A stretch of DNA of 64,000 nucleotides. Source: Bacteroidota bacterium. GTDB lineage: Bacteria > Bacteroidota > Bacteroidia > Bacteroidales > Bacteroidaceae. Positions 7,916 through 15,276 of this stretch are shown here, piece after piece (position 1 is the first letter of the stretch; each line of letters begins with the position of its first letter). The notes below the pieces were generated by a model. It did not search any database. It was not told where the DNA came from and saw only the letters and a program-made list of their open reading frames with translations. The stretch lies in the NCBI GenBank assembly GCA_023426145.1, contig JAFABG010000004.1:1-64000 (forward strand). Reading direction: 5' to 3'. The position numbers were made by a program, and so were the translations under genes.

Positions 7916-9451
7916 TTATTTAGCGAAGCTAACCGCACGTGTTTCGCGAATAACGGTAATCTTCACCTGTCCCGGATAAGTCATCTCATCCTGAATCTTC
8001 TTAGCGATTTCACCGGACAAGCTTTCTGTCTGCTTATCGTCAATCTTATCCGCACCTACAATTACGCGAAGTTCGCGTCCTGCTTGAATAGCGTATGTCT
8101 TGGTTACACCAGGATAAGACATAGCCAATTGTTCAAGATCATTCAGACGTTTGATGTATGCTTCCACAATTTCGCGGCGAGCACCCGGACGTGCACCTGA
8201 GATGGCATCGCAAACCTGTACGATTGGAGCCAACAGACTAGTCATTTCTGTTTCGTCGTGGTGTGAACCAATAGCGTTGCAGATATCTGGTTTTTCTTTG
8301 AATCTTTCAGCCAGCTTCATACCCAGCAATGCGTGTGGCAATTCTGGTTCTTCATCGGGCACTTTACCAATATCATGCAGCAGACCTGCACGTTTTGCTT
8401 TCTTCGGGTTCAGTCCTAATTCAGAGGCCATCACAGCACAAAGATTGGCTGTTTCACGAGCATGTTGCAATAGGTTCTGACCATAAGAAGAACGATATTT
8501 CATCTTACCAATGATACGGATAAGTTCAGGGTGTAAACCGTGAATACCCAAATCAATAGTAGTACGTTTACCTGTTTCAATAATTTCTTCTTCCACCTGC
8601 TTGCGTACCTTTGATACGACTTCTTCAATTCGAGCTGGGTGAATACGTCCGTCAGTTACTAACTGGTGTAGAGCCAGACGAGCGACTTCACGGCGAACGG
8701 GGTCAAATGCAGAAAGAACAATCGCTTCAGGAGTATCATCTACAACGATTTCTACACCGGTTGCAGCTTCCAAAGCACGGATATTACGTCCTTCACGACC
8801 GATGATACGTCCTTTGATTTCATCAGATTCGATATGGAATACAGTAACTGAGTTCTCAATAGCTGTTTCAGTAGCTACTCGTTGGATAGACTGGATCACG
8901 ATACGTTTAGCTTCTTTGCTAGCAGTCAATTTTGCGTCATCCATGATGTCGTTGATGAACGATTGAGCCTGTGTTTTAGCTTCTTCCTTTAAAGATTCAA
9001 CCAAACGATCCTTAGCTTCGTCTGCCGATAAACCCGAAATAGTTTCTAGTTTTTCAATTTCTTGGTGTTGCAGTTTATCTAGTTCATCCTTTTTCTTGTC
9101 TACGATTACAATTTGCGCTTCGAGGTTTTCCTTCACAGCTTCAGCTTCCAACTTTTTGCGTTGAATTTCGTCTTGTCTCTGGTTGAGTACTAATTCACGT
9201 TGTTTTAGCTTATTTTCTGCTTGTTGAATCTTTTGATTACGCAGCGCTACTTCTTTTTCCAAATCAGCCTTCTTGTTGAGGAACTTCTCCTTCACTTCCA
9301 GCAATTTGTTTTTCTTAATCACTTCCGCTTCCGTCTCTGCTTCTTTCAGGACGCTTTCGTATTTGGACTTCAGTACGTATCTGAAAAATACGTAGGATAA
9401 GATTCCACCTACTACGAAGCAAGCAATTGCTGTTGCTATTATTGCTATCAT
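7916..9451 (-). CDS. rny: Ribonuclease Y
   Basis: The 511-aa protein has the RNase Y layout. It has one N-terminal membrane anchor (IIATAIACFVVGGILSYVFF), a long charged coiled coil (about residues 30-200), a KH domain (GRIIGREGRNIRALEAATG) and an HD domain (LLHDIGKVPDEEPE). It is a membrane-tethered endoribonuclease that initiates mRNA decay. It lies downstream of zapA with a structured 113-bp intergenic region between them. The start ATG is unambiguous. Confidence 0.97.
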   Translation of the reverse strand: MIAIIATAIACFVVGGILSYVFFRYVLKSKYESVLKEAETEAEVIKKNKLLEVKEKFLNKKADLEKEVALRNQKIQQAENKLKQRELVLNQRQDEIQRKKLEAEAVKENLEAQIVIVDKKKDELDKLQHQEIEKLETISGLSADEAKDRLVESLKEEAKTQAQSFINDIMDDAKLTASKEAKRIVIQSIQRVATETAIENSVTVFHIESDEIKGRIIGREGRNIRALEAATGVEIVVDDTPEAIVLSAFDPVRREVARLALHQLVTDGRIHPARIEEVVSKVRKQVEEEIIETGKRTTIDLGIHGLHPELIRIIGKMKYRSSYGQNLLQHARETANLCAVMASELGLNPKKAKRAGLLHDIGKVPDEEPELPHALLGMKLAERFKEKPDICNAIGSHHDETEMTSLLAPIVQVCDAISGARPGARREIVEAYIKRLNDLEQLAMSYPGVTKTYAIQAGRELRVIVGADKIDDKQTESLSGEIAKKIQDEMTYPGQVKITVIRETRAVSFAK

Positions 9452-9482
9452 TTTACATTAATTTAATTATATATAAATAAAA

Positions 9483-9534
9483 ACGCACTGCCAAATATCA
9501 GAACAGTACTTTGCTCGGATATCTTGCAGTGCGT
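9483..9534 (-). ncRNA. Structured RNA / hairpin between zapA and rny, possible 6S-type RNA
   Basis: The 113-bp zapA-rny gap holds a long imperfect hairpin. The outer stem ACGCACTGC / GCAGTGCGT (9 bp) is followed by one mismatch and an inner stem AGATATC / GATATTT, closing an 18-nt loop. One inner pair is G-U on the minus-strand RNA but A-C on the plus strand, so the minus-strand transcript folds better. It ends in GTTTTTAT, as expected for a terminated RNA. In E. coli the 6S RNA gene ssrS follows zapA, which makes a 6S-type RNA worth testing. The structure could equally be only a terminator. Confidence 0.4.
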
Positions 9535-9564
9535 GGTGTTTTTTTTATCAGCGAATAGCCAGAG

Positions 9565-9855
9565 TTACTTCTCTTCGAAATAATCTTCCAGTAATTCAGT
9601 TAGTTCTTTTACCTTTTCCGTATAGGGAGCGGTATCGTTACGTTGCATTAATTGCAGTTTCTCTAACGAGAACTGATAGGCTACCATGGCAATAATCTTC
9701 TCCGGTTCAAGGGTTTTATAGTATTCCCGGTATGCATTAAGCCTGATATTAACCTGTTTTGCAGCTTCCCTGACCATTTGTTCTTCTTGTCGATTGATGG
9801 TTAACGGGTAGTTTGAGTCTGCAATTTGCAGGTTTATCTTTATCTTATCGTTCAT
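9565..9855 (-). CDS. zapA: Cell division protein ZapA
   Basis: I choose the start at the internal ATG giving MNDKIKINLQIADSNYPLTI, 96 aa. This is the usual ZapA N-terminus and sits 14 bp after the stop of the upstream gene. The sequence shows the ZapA fold pattern: an N-terminal beta segment, EEQMVREAAKQVNIRLNAY, and a C-terminal helix (LEKLQLMQRND...ELLEDYFEEK) that forms the coiled-coil dimer. ZapA binds FtsZ and stabilises the Z ring. It follows a coiled-coil partner gene on the same transcript. Confidence 0.88.
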   Translation of the reverse strand: MNDKIKINLQIADSNYPLTINRQEEQMVREAAKQVNIRLNAYREYYKTLEPEKIIAMVAYQFSLEKLQLMQRNDTAPYTEKVKELTELLEDYFEEK

Positions 9856-9869
9856 ACATCTTTTGTTCT

Positions 9870-10163
9870 TTACTCGTTTAATAAAGCGATGCATTTATCG
9901 ACTTCACGCACTAATTTTGACAATCGCAGTTTCGTCTCTTTTACGTCGCTGCCGTTAAGGGTGATTGCCGTTGCTGTTTTTAGGTTTGTGTAGTTGACTT
10001 CCAATTCATTATATTGAGCTTGTACCATCTCGTTCTTCAGCATTTCATTCTCAAGAAGTTTCTTTAATCCGGCATTTTCACGTTTTAATTCATCGTGTAA
10101 ATATATTAAATGCCGAAGTTTCGTTTCGAAGGTATTCAATATCTTTTTTTCTTCTTCTGTCAT
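9870..10163 (-). CDS. Small coiled-coil protein upstream of zapA
   Basis: The start is set at the ATG giving MTEEEKKILNTFETKLRHLI (97 aa). It agrees with a well-formed promoter whose expected transcript start is only about 15 bp upstream. The protein is almost entirely heptad-patterned (LRHLIYLHDELKRENAGLKKLLENEMLKNEM), with no membrane segment, and ends in a basic-acidic helix. Its size and place directly before zapA suggest a ZapB-like division-associated coiled coil, which is inference from context. I do not recognise a characterised orthologue. Confidence 0.72.
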   Translation of the reverse strand: MTEEEKKILNTFETKLRHLIYLHDELKRENAGLKKLLENEMLKNEMVQAQYNELEVNYTNLKTATAITLNGSDVKETKLRLSKLVREVDKCIALLNE

Positions 10164-10182
10164 CACTACACCAAAATTGTAC

Positions 10183-10213
10183 ACAAAAATACGATTAACT
10201 CTGATATTACAAA
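10183..10213 (-). promoter_or_regulatory. Promoter of the coiled-coil/zapA operon
   Basis: Minus strand carries -33 TTTG (10210-10213) and -7 TATTTTTG (10183-10190) separated by exactly 19 bp, a full match to the Bacteroides primary-sigma consensus. Confidence 0.8.
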
Positions 10214-10340
10214 AACTTTTCGGTAGAAAATGTTATTTTTAGTTGAAAATAGGCGCAGATAGGCAAAAAGTGTAGACAGTGAATTTCAGTTAAAGTGCAT
10301 CTATTCTCTTTGATAAACTTTCTTTAAAGCTATAAATGCT

Positions 10341-10348
10341 TATTTTTG
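10341..10348 (+). promoter_or_regulatory. Putative -7 element of the nucleosidase gene
   Basis: TATTTTTG followed by C, 33 bp before the ATG. It overlaps an in-frame TTG further upstream and so argues against that longer start. Confidence 0.55.
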
Positions 10349-10381
10349 CAACCGTTAATTTCTTTATTAAACAGAAAGCTT

Positions 10382-10948
10382 ATGTTGAAAATATTAGTAA
10401 CTTATGCCGTTCAAGGCGAGTTTGTTGAGTTAAAGTGGCCGGAAGTGGAGCCTTATTATATACGTACTGGGATTGGAAAAGTGAAATCTGCTTTTCATCT
10501 GGCCGAAGCTATACGCCAGGTTCAGCCCGATATGGTGTTGAATATCGGTAGTGCAGGAACGGTAAATCATCAAGTGGGAGATATTTTTGTGTGTAGGAAG
10601 TTTGTAGACCGGGATATGCAGAAATTAGCTGCTTTGGGGATGGAGTGTGAAATCGATTCTACGCTACTACTTGAAGAAAAAGGGTTTTGTAAGCTATGGA
10701 CAGAAGCAGGGGTTTGCAACACTGGAGACGGGTTTCTCACTGAACTTACTCATGTAGAAGGGGATGTGGTGGACATGGAAGCCTATGCTCAAGCTTTTGT
10801 GTGCCGTTCTAAGCAGATTCCGTTTATTTCTGTGAAGTATGTAACTGATATTATTGGGCAGAACTCAGTGAAGCACTGGGAAGATAAACTTGCTGATGCT
10901 CGTTTGGCACTTTCGAACTACTTCAATGTTTTAAAGGAGAGTATATGA
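10382..10948 (+). CDS. Nucleoside phosphorylase-family nucleosidase
   Basis: The start is taken at the ATG giving MLKILVTYAVQGEF (188 aa); an upstream TTG in frame lies within the promoter. The protein has the purine nucleoside phosphorylase / MTA-SAH nucleosidase fold: GIGKVKSAFHLAEAI, the phosphate/ribose loop LNIGSAGTVNHQVGD, DMEAYA for ribose and base contacts, and a C-terminal VTDIIGQNS carrying the general-acid Asp position. It is shorter than E. coli MtnN (232 aa) and close in size to futalosine-hydrolase-like members, so the exact substrate is open. Its 3' end overlaps the convergent YbaN-type gene by 31 bp. Confidence 0.75.
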   Translation: MLKILVTYAVQGEFVELKWPEVEPYYIRTGIGKVKSAFHLAEAIRQVQPDMVLNIGSAGTVNHQVGDIFVCRKFVDRDMQKLAALGMECEIDSTLLLEEKGFCKLWTEAGVCNTGDGFLTELTHVEGDVVDMEAYAQAFVCRSKQIPFISVKYVTDIIGQNSVKHWEDKLADARLALSNYFNVLKESI

Positions 10949-11277
10949 TAAGTTACCCCTATGGCAACGATTAATAAGAGTGCTTTTAGCCAGAAGTAGG
11001 GGAGCAGGTAGACGATGCAATAAAGCATGCTTCCCCACATTAATAGTAGCGATATGATTTTAGCTCGAAGCGGAATGGCTTTGTTTTCTCGATAATTGCG
11101 AATGTAAGAGCCGAACACTGGGTGACGAAGTAGCCAATCGTACAGACGGGGAGAACCCTTTAAATAGAGTGTAGCTGCGAGTAGCAGAAAGGGAGTAGTG
11201 GGGAGTAAAGGCAGAAAAATGCCGAGAATACCAAGCCCCAAGGATAGGCTTCCTAAAGCTATATAAAGAGTTTTCAT
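10918..11277 (-). CDS. YbaN-type inner membrane protein (DUF454)
   Basis: The 119-aa protein matches the DUF454/YbaN family: GILGIFLPLLPTTPFLLLAA near the N-terminus, the basic central segment RLYDWLLRHPVFGSYIRNYRENKAIPLRAK, and two further membrane segments. Function is unknown. Two things stand out. The last 31 bp overlap the convergent nucleosidase gene. A perfect TATCTTTG -7 element also ends only 5 bp before the ATG, which implies an almost leaderless mRNA. Confidence 0.88.
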   Translation of the reverse strand: MKTLYIALGSLSLGLGILGIFLPLLPTTPFLLLAATLYLKGSPRLYDWLLRHPVFGSYIRNYRENKAIPLRAKIISLLLMWGSMLYCIVYLLPYFWLKALLLIVAIGVTYHILSFKTLK

Positions 11278-11281
11278 TTGG

Positions 11282-11289
11282 CAAAGATA
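11282..11289 (-). promoter_or_regulatory. -7 element adjacent to the DUF454 start codon
   Basis: Minus strand reads TATCTTTG and then GCCAA before ATG. With the usual Bacteroides geometry transcription would begin at or within a few bases of the start codon. No -33 element is obvious. Confidence 0.5.
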
Positions 11290-11343
11290 GTGTAAAATCA
11301 GGAAAAAAAGGTTGGATTTACCGCATGAAAGCTCTTTTTATAT

Positions 11344-11351
11344 TACCTTTG
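11344..11351 (+). promoter_or_regulatory. Putative -7 element of queD-queE
   Basis: TACCTTTG matches TAnnTTTG and ends 54 bp before the queD start. The 54-bp leader shows no obvious preQ1 riboswitch fold. Confidence 0.5.
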
Positions 11352-11405
11352 CATTGGCATTGAGGTGACATTAAATGCTGCAACTTATATTAAATACATA
11401 TAGCA

Positions 11406-11780
11406 ATGTTTACAGTTATCAAACGTATGGAGATCTCAGCTTCTCATAAGCTAGTCCTCCCGTATCGCAGTAAATGTACCAGTCTACACGGTCACAACTG
11501 GATTATTACAGTGTATTGTCGTTCTTCAAGACTTAATTCTGAAGGAATGGTAATAGACTTTACCCGCATCAAGGAGCTTGTCATGGAAAAGCTCGATCAC
11601 CAAAATCTGAATGAGGTGCTACCTTTTATTCCCACAGCAGAGAATATCGCTCGATGGGTTTGCAAGCAGTTTCCGCAATGTTTTAAGGTCGAAGTGCAAG
11701 AGTCTGAAGGAAATATCGTGATTTACGAAAAAGAGGCTTCCGCTGATAGTAAAACCGCTGTGGTAGATGAGAAAGATTAA
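11406..11780 (+). CDS. queD: 6-carboxytetrahydropterin synthase
   Basis: The 124-aa protein belongs to the PTPS/QueD family, which converts dihydroneopterin triphosphate to 6-carboxytetrahydropterin in queuosine precursor synthesis. Zinc histidines are seen in SASHKL and LHGHNW, the catalytic Cys in SKCTSLHGHNW, and the pattern VIDFTRIKELV...LDHQNLN is typical. The coupling to queE (14-bp overlap) supports QueD over a biopterin role. A short charged tail (EASADSKTAVVDEKD) extends past the core. Confidence 0.94.
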   Translation: MFTVIKRMEISASHKLVLPYRSKCTSLHGHNWIITVYCRSSRLNSEGMVIDFTRIKELVMEKLDHQNLNEVLPFIPTAENIARWVCKQFPQCFKVEVQESEGNIVIYEKEASADSKTAVVDEKD

Positions 11781-12312
11781 CGAAATTTTTTATAGTTTGC
11801 AGGGGGAAGGGTATTACACAGGAACACCTGCAGTGTTTATTCGTTTTTCGGGGTGCAACTTGACTTGTAGCTTTTGCGACACGCAACATGAAGAAGGCGT
11901 GATGATGTCTGATGAGGACATTCTTGCTGAAGTAGAAAAATATCCTACTTCAACGGTTATTCTCACGGGTGGCGAACCGGCTCTTTGGATTGACGACGAG
12001 TTGATTGAAAAGCTCCATGAAGCAGGAAAATATGTCTGCGTAGAAACCAATGGTACCCGACCATTACCGGAGTCGATAGACTGGGTGACTTGTTCACCGA
12101 AAAGAGGTGTTAAACTAGGACTTAATTCGATGGATGAAGTGAAAGTGGTCTATGAAGGGCAGGAGATCGAAGTGTACGAACTGCTTCCGGCAGAGCATTT
12201 CTTTCTGCAACCGTGTTCCGGTGAAAATATTGCTGAAACGGTGGACTGCGTGATGCGACATCCGAAGTGGAGACTCAGTTTGCAGGTACACAAACTAATC
12301 AATATCAGATAA
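11767..12312 (+). CDS. queE: 7-carboxy-7-deazaguanine synthase
   Basis: The 181-aa protein is a compact radical SAM enzyme of the QueE family, which turns 6-carboxytetrahydropterin into 7-carboxy-7-deazaguanine. The N-terminus NEIFYSLQGEGYYTGTPAVFIRFSGCNLTCSFCDT includes the cluster motif CxxxCxxC. VILTGGEPAL provides the SAM-binding GGE motif and VETNGT follows. The start overlaps the queD end by 14 bp, so translation is probably coupled. queC and queF are not in the window. Confidence 0.95.
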   Translation: MRKINEIFYSLQGEGYYTGTPAVFIRFSGCNLTCSFCDTQHEEGVMMSDEDILAEVEKYPTSTVILTGGEPALWIDDELIEKLHEAGKYVCVETNGTRPLPESIDWVTCSPKRGVKLGLNSMDEVKVVYEGQEIEVYELLPAEHFFLQPCSGENIAETVDCVMRHPKWRLSLQVHKLINIR

Positions 12313-12357
12313 AGTTAGTCATTTAATTTCAGCTGTTTTGCCTAATTTTTAAATTGT

Positions 12358-13230
12358 ATGTATACAAATAAAGTAAAGAAAATAGCAGCCGTTCACGATC
12401 TTTCCGGGATGGGACGTGTATCGCTCACGGTGGTTATTCCTATCTTGTCCTCAATGGGATTTCAGGTTTGTCCGCTTCCCACGGCGGTGTTGTCCAATCA
12501 TACTCAATACCCCTCTTTTTCTTTTCTGGATCTTACCGATGAAATGCCGAAGATTATTGCTGAATGGAAAAAGCTGAATGTACAGTTTGATGCCATCTAT
12601 ACGGGCTATCTAGGCTCTCCTCGGCAAATCCAAATCGTTTCCGATTTCATTAAAGATTTCCGACGAGCAGATAGCTTGGTTGTGGCCGATCCTGTGCTTG
12701 GCGATAATGGGCGACTCTATACGAATTTTGATAGGAGAATGGTAGAGGAAATGCGTCATCTGATCACTAAGGCGGATGTGATAACCCCCAATCTGACGGA
12801 GCTGTTCTTTTTGCTGGATAAACCTTATAAGGTGAATAATACGGATGAAGAACTGAAGCAGTATCTTCGTCAATTGTCTGACAAAGGTCCCGAAGTGGTG
12901 ATCATCACGAGCGTCCCTGTGCATGATGAATCGAACAAAACGTCTGTATATGCGTATAACCGACAAGGTGACCGCTATTGGAAAGTGACCTGTCCTTACT
13001 TGCCTGCTCATTATCCAGGCACAGGTGATACGTTTACCAGTGTGATTACCGGTTCATTACTTCAAGGTGACAGTCTGCCCATAGCATTAGATCGTGCTAC
13101 ACAATTTATTCTTCAAGGAATTCGTGCCACTTTCGGTTACGAATATGAGAATAAGGAGGGAATTCTGCTCGAGAAAGTACTGCATAATCTTGATATGCCG
13201 ATACAAATGGCTAGCTATGAGTTGATTTAA
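12358..13230 (+). CDS. Pyridoxamine / pyridoxal kinase
   Basis: The 290-aa protein is a ribokinase-fold PdxK/PdxY-type kinase that phosphorylates vitamin B6 vitamers. Features are the N-terminal AVHDLSGMGRVSLTVVIPILSSMGFQV, PLPTAVLSNHTQ, the conserved DPVLGDNGRLY, TPNLTELFFLL, and the anion-hole/catalytic-base motif PGTGDTFTS with Asp as catalytic base. It starts 45 bp after queE, with no clear terminator between them. Whether it is of the PdxK or PdxY type cannot be settled by eye. Confidence 0.92.
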   Translation: MYTNKVKKIAAVHDLSGMGRVSLTVVIPILSSMGFQVCPLPTAVLSNHTQYPSFSFLDLTDEMPKIIAEWKKLNVQFDAIYTGYLGSPRQIQIVSDFIKDFRRADSLVVADPVLGDNGRLYTNFDRRMVEEMRHLITKADVITPNLTELFFLLDKPYKVNNTDEELKQYLRQLSDKGPEVVIITSVPVHDESNKTSVYAYNRQGDRYWKVTCPYLPAHYPGTGDTFTSVITGSLLQGDSLPIALDRATQFILQGIRATFGYEYENKEGILLEKVLHNLDMPIQMASYELI

Positions 13231-13309
13231 TTCAGGCAAAATTCTTTATTCCAGATATTTCAATTACTTTTACGGGCAATATAAAGTAATTTGAAAACCA
13301 TCTGATCTA

Positions 13310-14482
13310 ATGACACATGCACTGAAAACTACTGAACGCCTTGGAGTTGTAGACGCTCTACGAGGATTTGCTTTGCTAGCAATTGTTTTGTTGCACAACC
13401 TGGAACATTATAATCTGTTTTTACCACTAGAGTGTACCCTTCCGTTATGGGTGCAGACCATCGATAAGTATGTATGGGAGATCCTCTTCTTCTTGTTTGC
13501 CGGGAAGGCCTACGCGATGTTCTCTTTACTGTTTGGCTTCAGCTTTTATATTCAGTTCCATAACGCAGAAAAGCGTGGCATTGACTTTCGTGGTCGCTTT
13601 GCTTGGCGACTGTGCTTGCTCTTCTTGTTCTCGCAGTTGCATGCCTTGTTCTACAACGGAGACATTCTCTTACTTTACGCAGTGGTAGGGTTTACTTTGA
13701 TTCCTGTGTGTAAACTCAGTGATAAAGCCGTTTTCTGGATTGCATTCATTCTGCTGATACAGCCTTACGAATGGGGACGTGCACTCTATGCCCTAATCAA
13801 TCCAGAATATTCACCGATAACCAATCGATTTGTTCCCTATTATGAAATTGCTCAGGAAGTGACAGCTAATGGAAGCTTTTGGGAGGTTCTCCGATCCAAT
13901 ATTACCGATGGACAGTTGTTTAGCAATATCTGGCAAGTAGAAAACGGTCGCTTGTTTCAGACCACGGCTTTATTTATGTTTGGTATGCTTCTAGGGCGTA
14001 GGAACTATTTTATTAAAAGTGAAACGTCCGTCCGTTTCTGGACTAAAATGCTGATCGGTGCTATCCTTGCTTTTGTTCCGCTCTATGCGTTGAAAGTGTT
14101 AGTTCCTGGGTGGATAACGAATCCTTCTATGGTAGTTCCGTGTGGCATAGCAATTCCTTCTTATGCCAACTTTGCATTGATGGTTATTCTTGTTTCTTCT
14201 TTTATACTGTTGTGGTTTAAAAAGGGTGCAGGTGGTCAGTGGCAAAGCTTCCTGATTCCTTATGGCCGTATGAGCTTAACAAACTACATTTCTCAGTCCA
14301 TCATGGGTGTGGTGATCTATTATGGATTTGGTTTATCTATGTATAAGTTTGCTGGTGCAACGGGAAGTTTATTGATAGGATTGCTCATTTTTACGCTTCA
14401 ACTCCTCTTTAGTCGTTGGTGGCTTGTACGTCATAAGCATGGACCTTTGGAATTCTTATGGCGTAAAGGGACTTGGATGTAG
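13310..14482 (+). CDS. DUF418-family multi-pass membrane protein
   Basis: The 390-aa polytopic protein (about ten hydrophobic segments) starts with RLGVVDALRGFALLAIVLLHNLEHYN, the signature of the YeiB/DUF418 group, and contains LFGFSFYIQ and the C-terminal DUF418 region GRMSLTNYISQSIMGVVIYYGFGL...PLEFLWRKGTW. Relatives of this fold include membrane acyltransferases, but no substrate is known here. It sits 79 bp after the pyridoxamine kinase and is followed by a 22-bp repeat array. Confidence 0.87.
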   Translation: MTHALKTTERLGVVDALRGFALLAIVLLHNLEHYNLFLPLECTLPLWVQTIDKYVWEILFFLFAGKAYAMFSLLFGFSFYIQFHNAEKRGIDFRGRFAWRLCLLFLFSQLHALFYNGDILLLYAVVGFTLIPVCKLSDKAVFWIAFILLIQPYEWGRALYALINPEYSPITNRFVPYYEIAQEVTANGSFWEVLRSNITDGQLFSNIWQVENGRLFQTTALFMFGMLLGRRNYFIKSETSVRFWTKMLIGAILAFVPLYALKVLVPGWITNPSMVVPCGIAIPSYANFALMVILVSSFILLWFKKGAGGQWQSFLIPYGRMSLTNYISQSIMGVVIYYGFGLSMYKFAGATGSLLIGLLIFTLQLLFSRWWLVRHKHGPLEFLWRKGTWM

Positions 14483-14529
14483 TACACTGTTCTGATTGAT
14501 GATGCTTTTCTCATTTCATTTTTATGTAT

Positions 14530-14639
14530 TGAGAAAAATGACTCATCATGGTGAGAAAAAAATATCACTGCATTGAGAAAAAGTTCTCGTTATGCTGAGA
14601 AAAAGTTCTCATGCTAATGAGATTATTTATTGAATGAGA
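14530..14639. repeat. 22-bp-period palindromic tandem repeat
   Basis: Five copies of TGAGAA/TGAGAT begin at 14530, 14552, 14574, 14596 and 14618, exactly 22 bp apart. Inverse half-sites resembling TTCTCA fall 10 bp after each of the first four (clear at 14584 and 14606, degenerate at 14540 and 14562). The best unit is TGAGAAAAAGTTCTCATGC. It fills the intergenic space between the DUF418 gene and the tRNA-Trp terminator. Confidence 0.8.
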
Positions 14640-14697
14640 AGAATTTAAAAACGTTCTCTGGAGGAATAAAAAACTTTATTTGCTTGGGCGATAAAAA

Positions 14698-14731
14698 AAG
14701 AATAGCTGTAAGTAATCTTACAGCTATTCTT
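14698..14731 (-). terminator. Terminator of tRNA-Trp
   Basis: Perfect 15-bp stem AAGAATAGCTGTAAG / CTTACAGCTATTCTT around a TAAT loop. On the minus strand it is followed by TTTTTTT, directly downstream of tRNA-Trp. Confidence 0.9.
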
Positions 14732-14735
14732 TTTG

Positions 14736-14808
14736 CACGGGAGGAGAGGCTCGAACTCCCGACACCCGGTTTTGGAGACCGGTGCTCTACCAACTGAGCT
14801 ACTCCCGT
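14736..14808 (-). tRNA. tRNA-Trp (anticodon CCA)
   Basis: A full 73-nt cloverleaf is readable on the minus strand: acceptor ACGGGAG / CTCCCGT with discriminator G, D arm GCTC...GAGC, anticodon stem CCGGT / ACCGG enclosing CTCCAAA with CCA as anticodon, and T arm with GTTCGAGCC. CCA is not encoded. It has its own consensus promoter and terminator. Confidence 0.98.
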
Positions 14809-14819
14809 GTTTGCGGCTG

Positions 14820-14850
14820 CAAAGGTAGTATAAACTTCGGAACCTGCAAA
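14820..14850 (-). promoter_or_regulatory. Promoter of tRNA-Trp
   Basis: Minus strand -33 TTTG (14847-14850), 19-bp spacer, -7 TACCTTTG (14820-14827), with the mature tRNA beginning 12 bp further on. It is a full consensus Bacteroides promoter. Confidence 0.85.
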
Positions 14851-14873
14851 TCTTAGGGTCAATAATTTTCCAA

Positions 14874-15227
14874 CTATTTTAGTTTTTCCCATTCGTCGGG
14901 TTTAAAACCCACTAGAACAAAGCTGTCGGTCACCACTAAAGGACGTTTCACCAATTTACCATTGGTTGCCAACAATTCGATTTGTTCTTCCTCAGTCATG
15001 TTTGGAAGCTTCTGACTGAGTTTCAGCTCTTTATATACTAAACCGCTGGTGTTGAAGAATTTCTTTATCGGTAGTCCACTTCGTGGAATCCATGCTTTCA
15101 GTTCTTCTACTGTGGGGCGATCTTCTACAATCAGTCGGTTGGTATACTCAATGTTATTTTCAGTCAACCATTTTTTGGCCTTCTGGCAAGTGCTGCATGC
15201 CGGGTATTGCAAAAATAAAGGTGCCAT
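14874..15227 (-). CDS. ArsC/Spx-family thioredoxin-fold protein
   Basis: The 117-aa protein begins MAPLFLQYPACSTCQKAKKWL, the CxxC N-terminal motif of the ArsC/Spx/YffB family, followed by RSGLPIKKFFNTSG and the signature KRPLVVTDSFVLVGFKPDEW. The family includes glutaredoxin-dependent arsenate reductases and the Spx transcription regulators. The RPLV and GF motifs fit both, and no ars neighbours are present, so arsenate reduction should not be assumed. It lies just upstream of the tRNA-Trp promoter. Confidence 0.88.
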   Translation of the reverse strand: MAPLFLQYPACSTCQKAKKWLTENNIEYTNRLIVEDRPTVEELKAWIPRSGLPIKKFFNTSGLVYKELKLSQKLPNMTEEEQIELLATNGKLVKRPLVVTDSFVLVGFKPDEWEKLK

Positions 15228-15276
15228 ACTTAAAAGTTTTTAGTTTATTGATTTAATTTAAAAATAACTTTGGAAC

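Noticed and set aside
10346..10381. Upstream TTG start for the nucleosidase
   Set aside because: It lies within the -7 element, so it would not be transcribed; the ATG at 10382 begins the conserved fold.
11352..11405. preQ1 riboswitch before queD
   Set aside because: The 54-bp leader shows no H-type pseudoknot pattern or A-rich tail typical of preQ1 aptamers.
14530..14639. CRISPR array
   Set aside because: The repeats are contiguous 22-bp units without unique spacers, and no cas genes are present.
14623..14892. Open frame of 89 codons on the minus strand
   Set aside because: It overlaps tRNA-Trp, its promoter and its terminator; coding capacity is accidental.
14874..15227. Arsenic resistance gene
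   Set aside because: The protein is in the ArsC/Spx family, but no arsR, arsB or other arsenic genes are nearby, so the broader family name is used.
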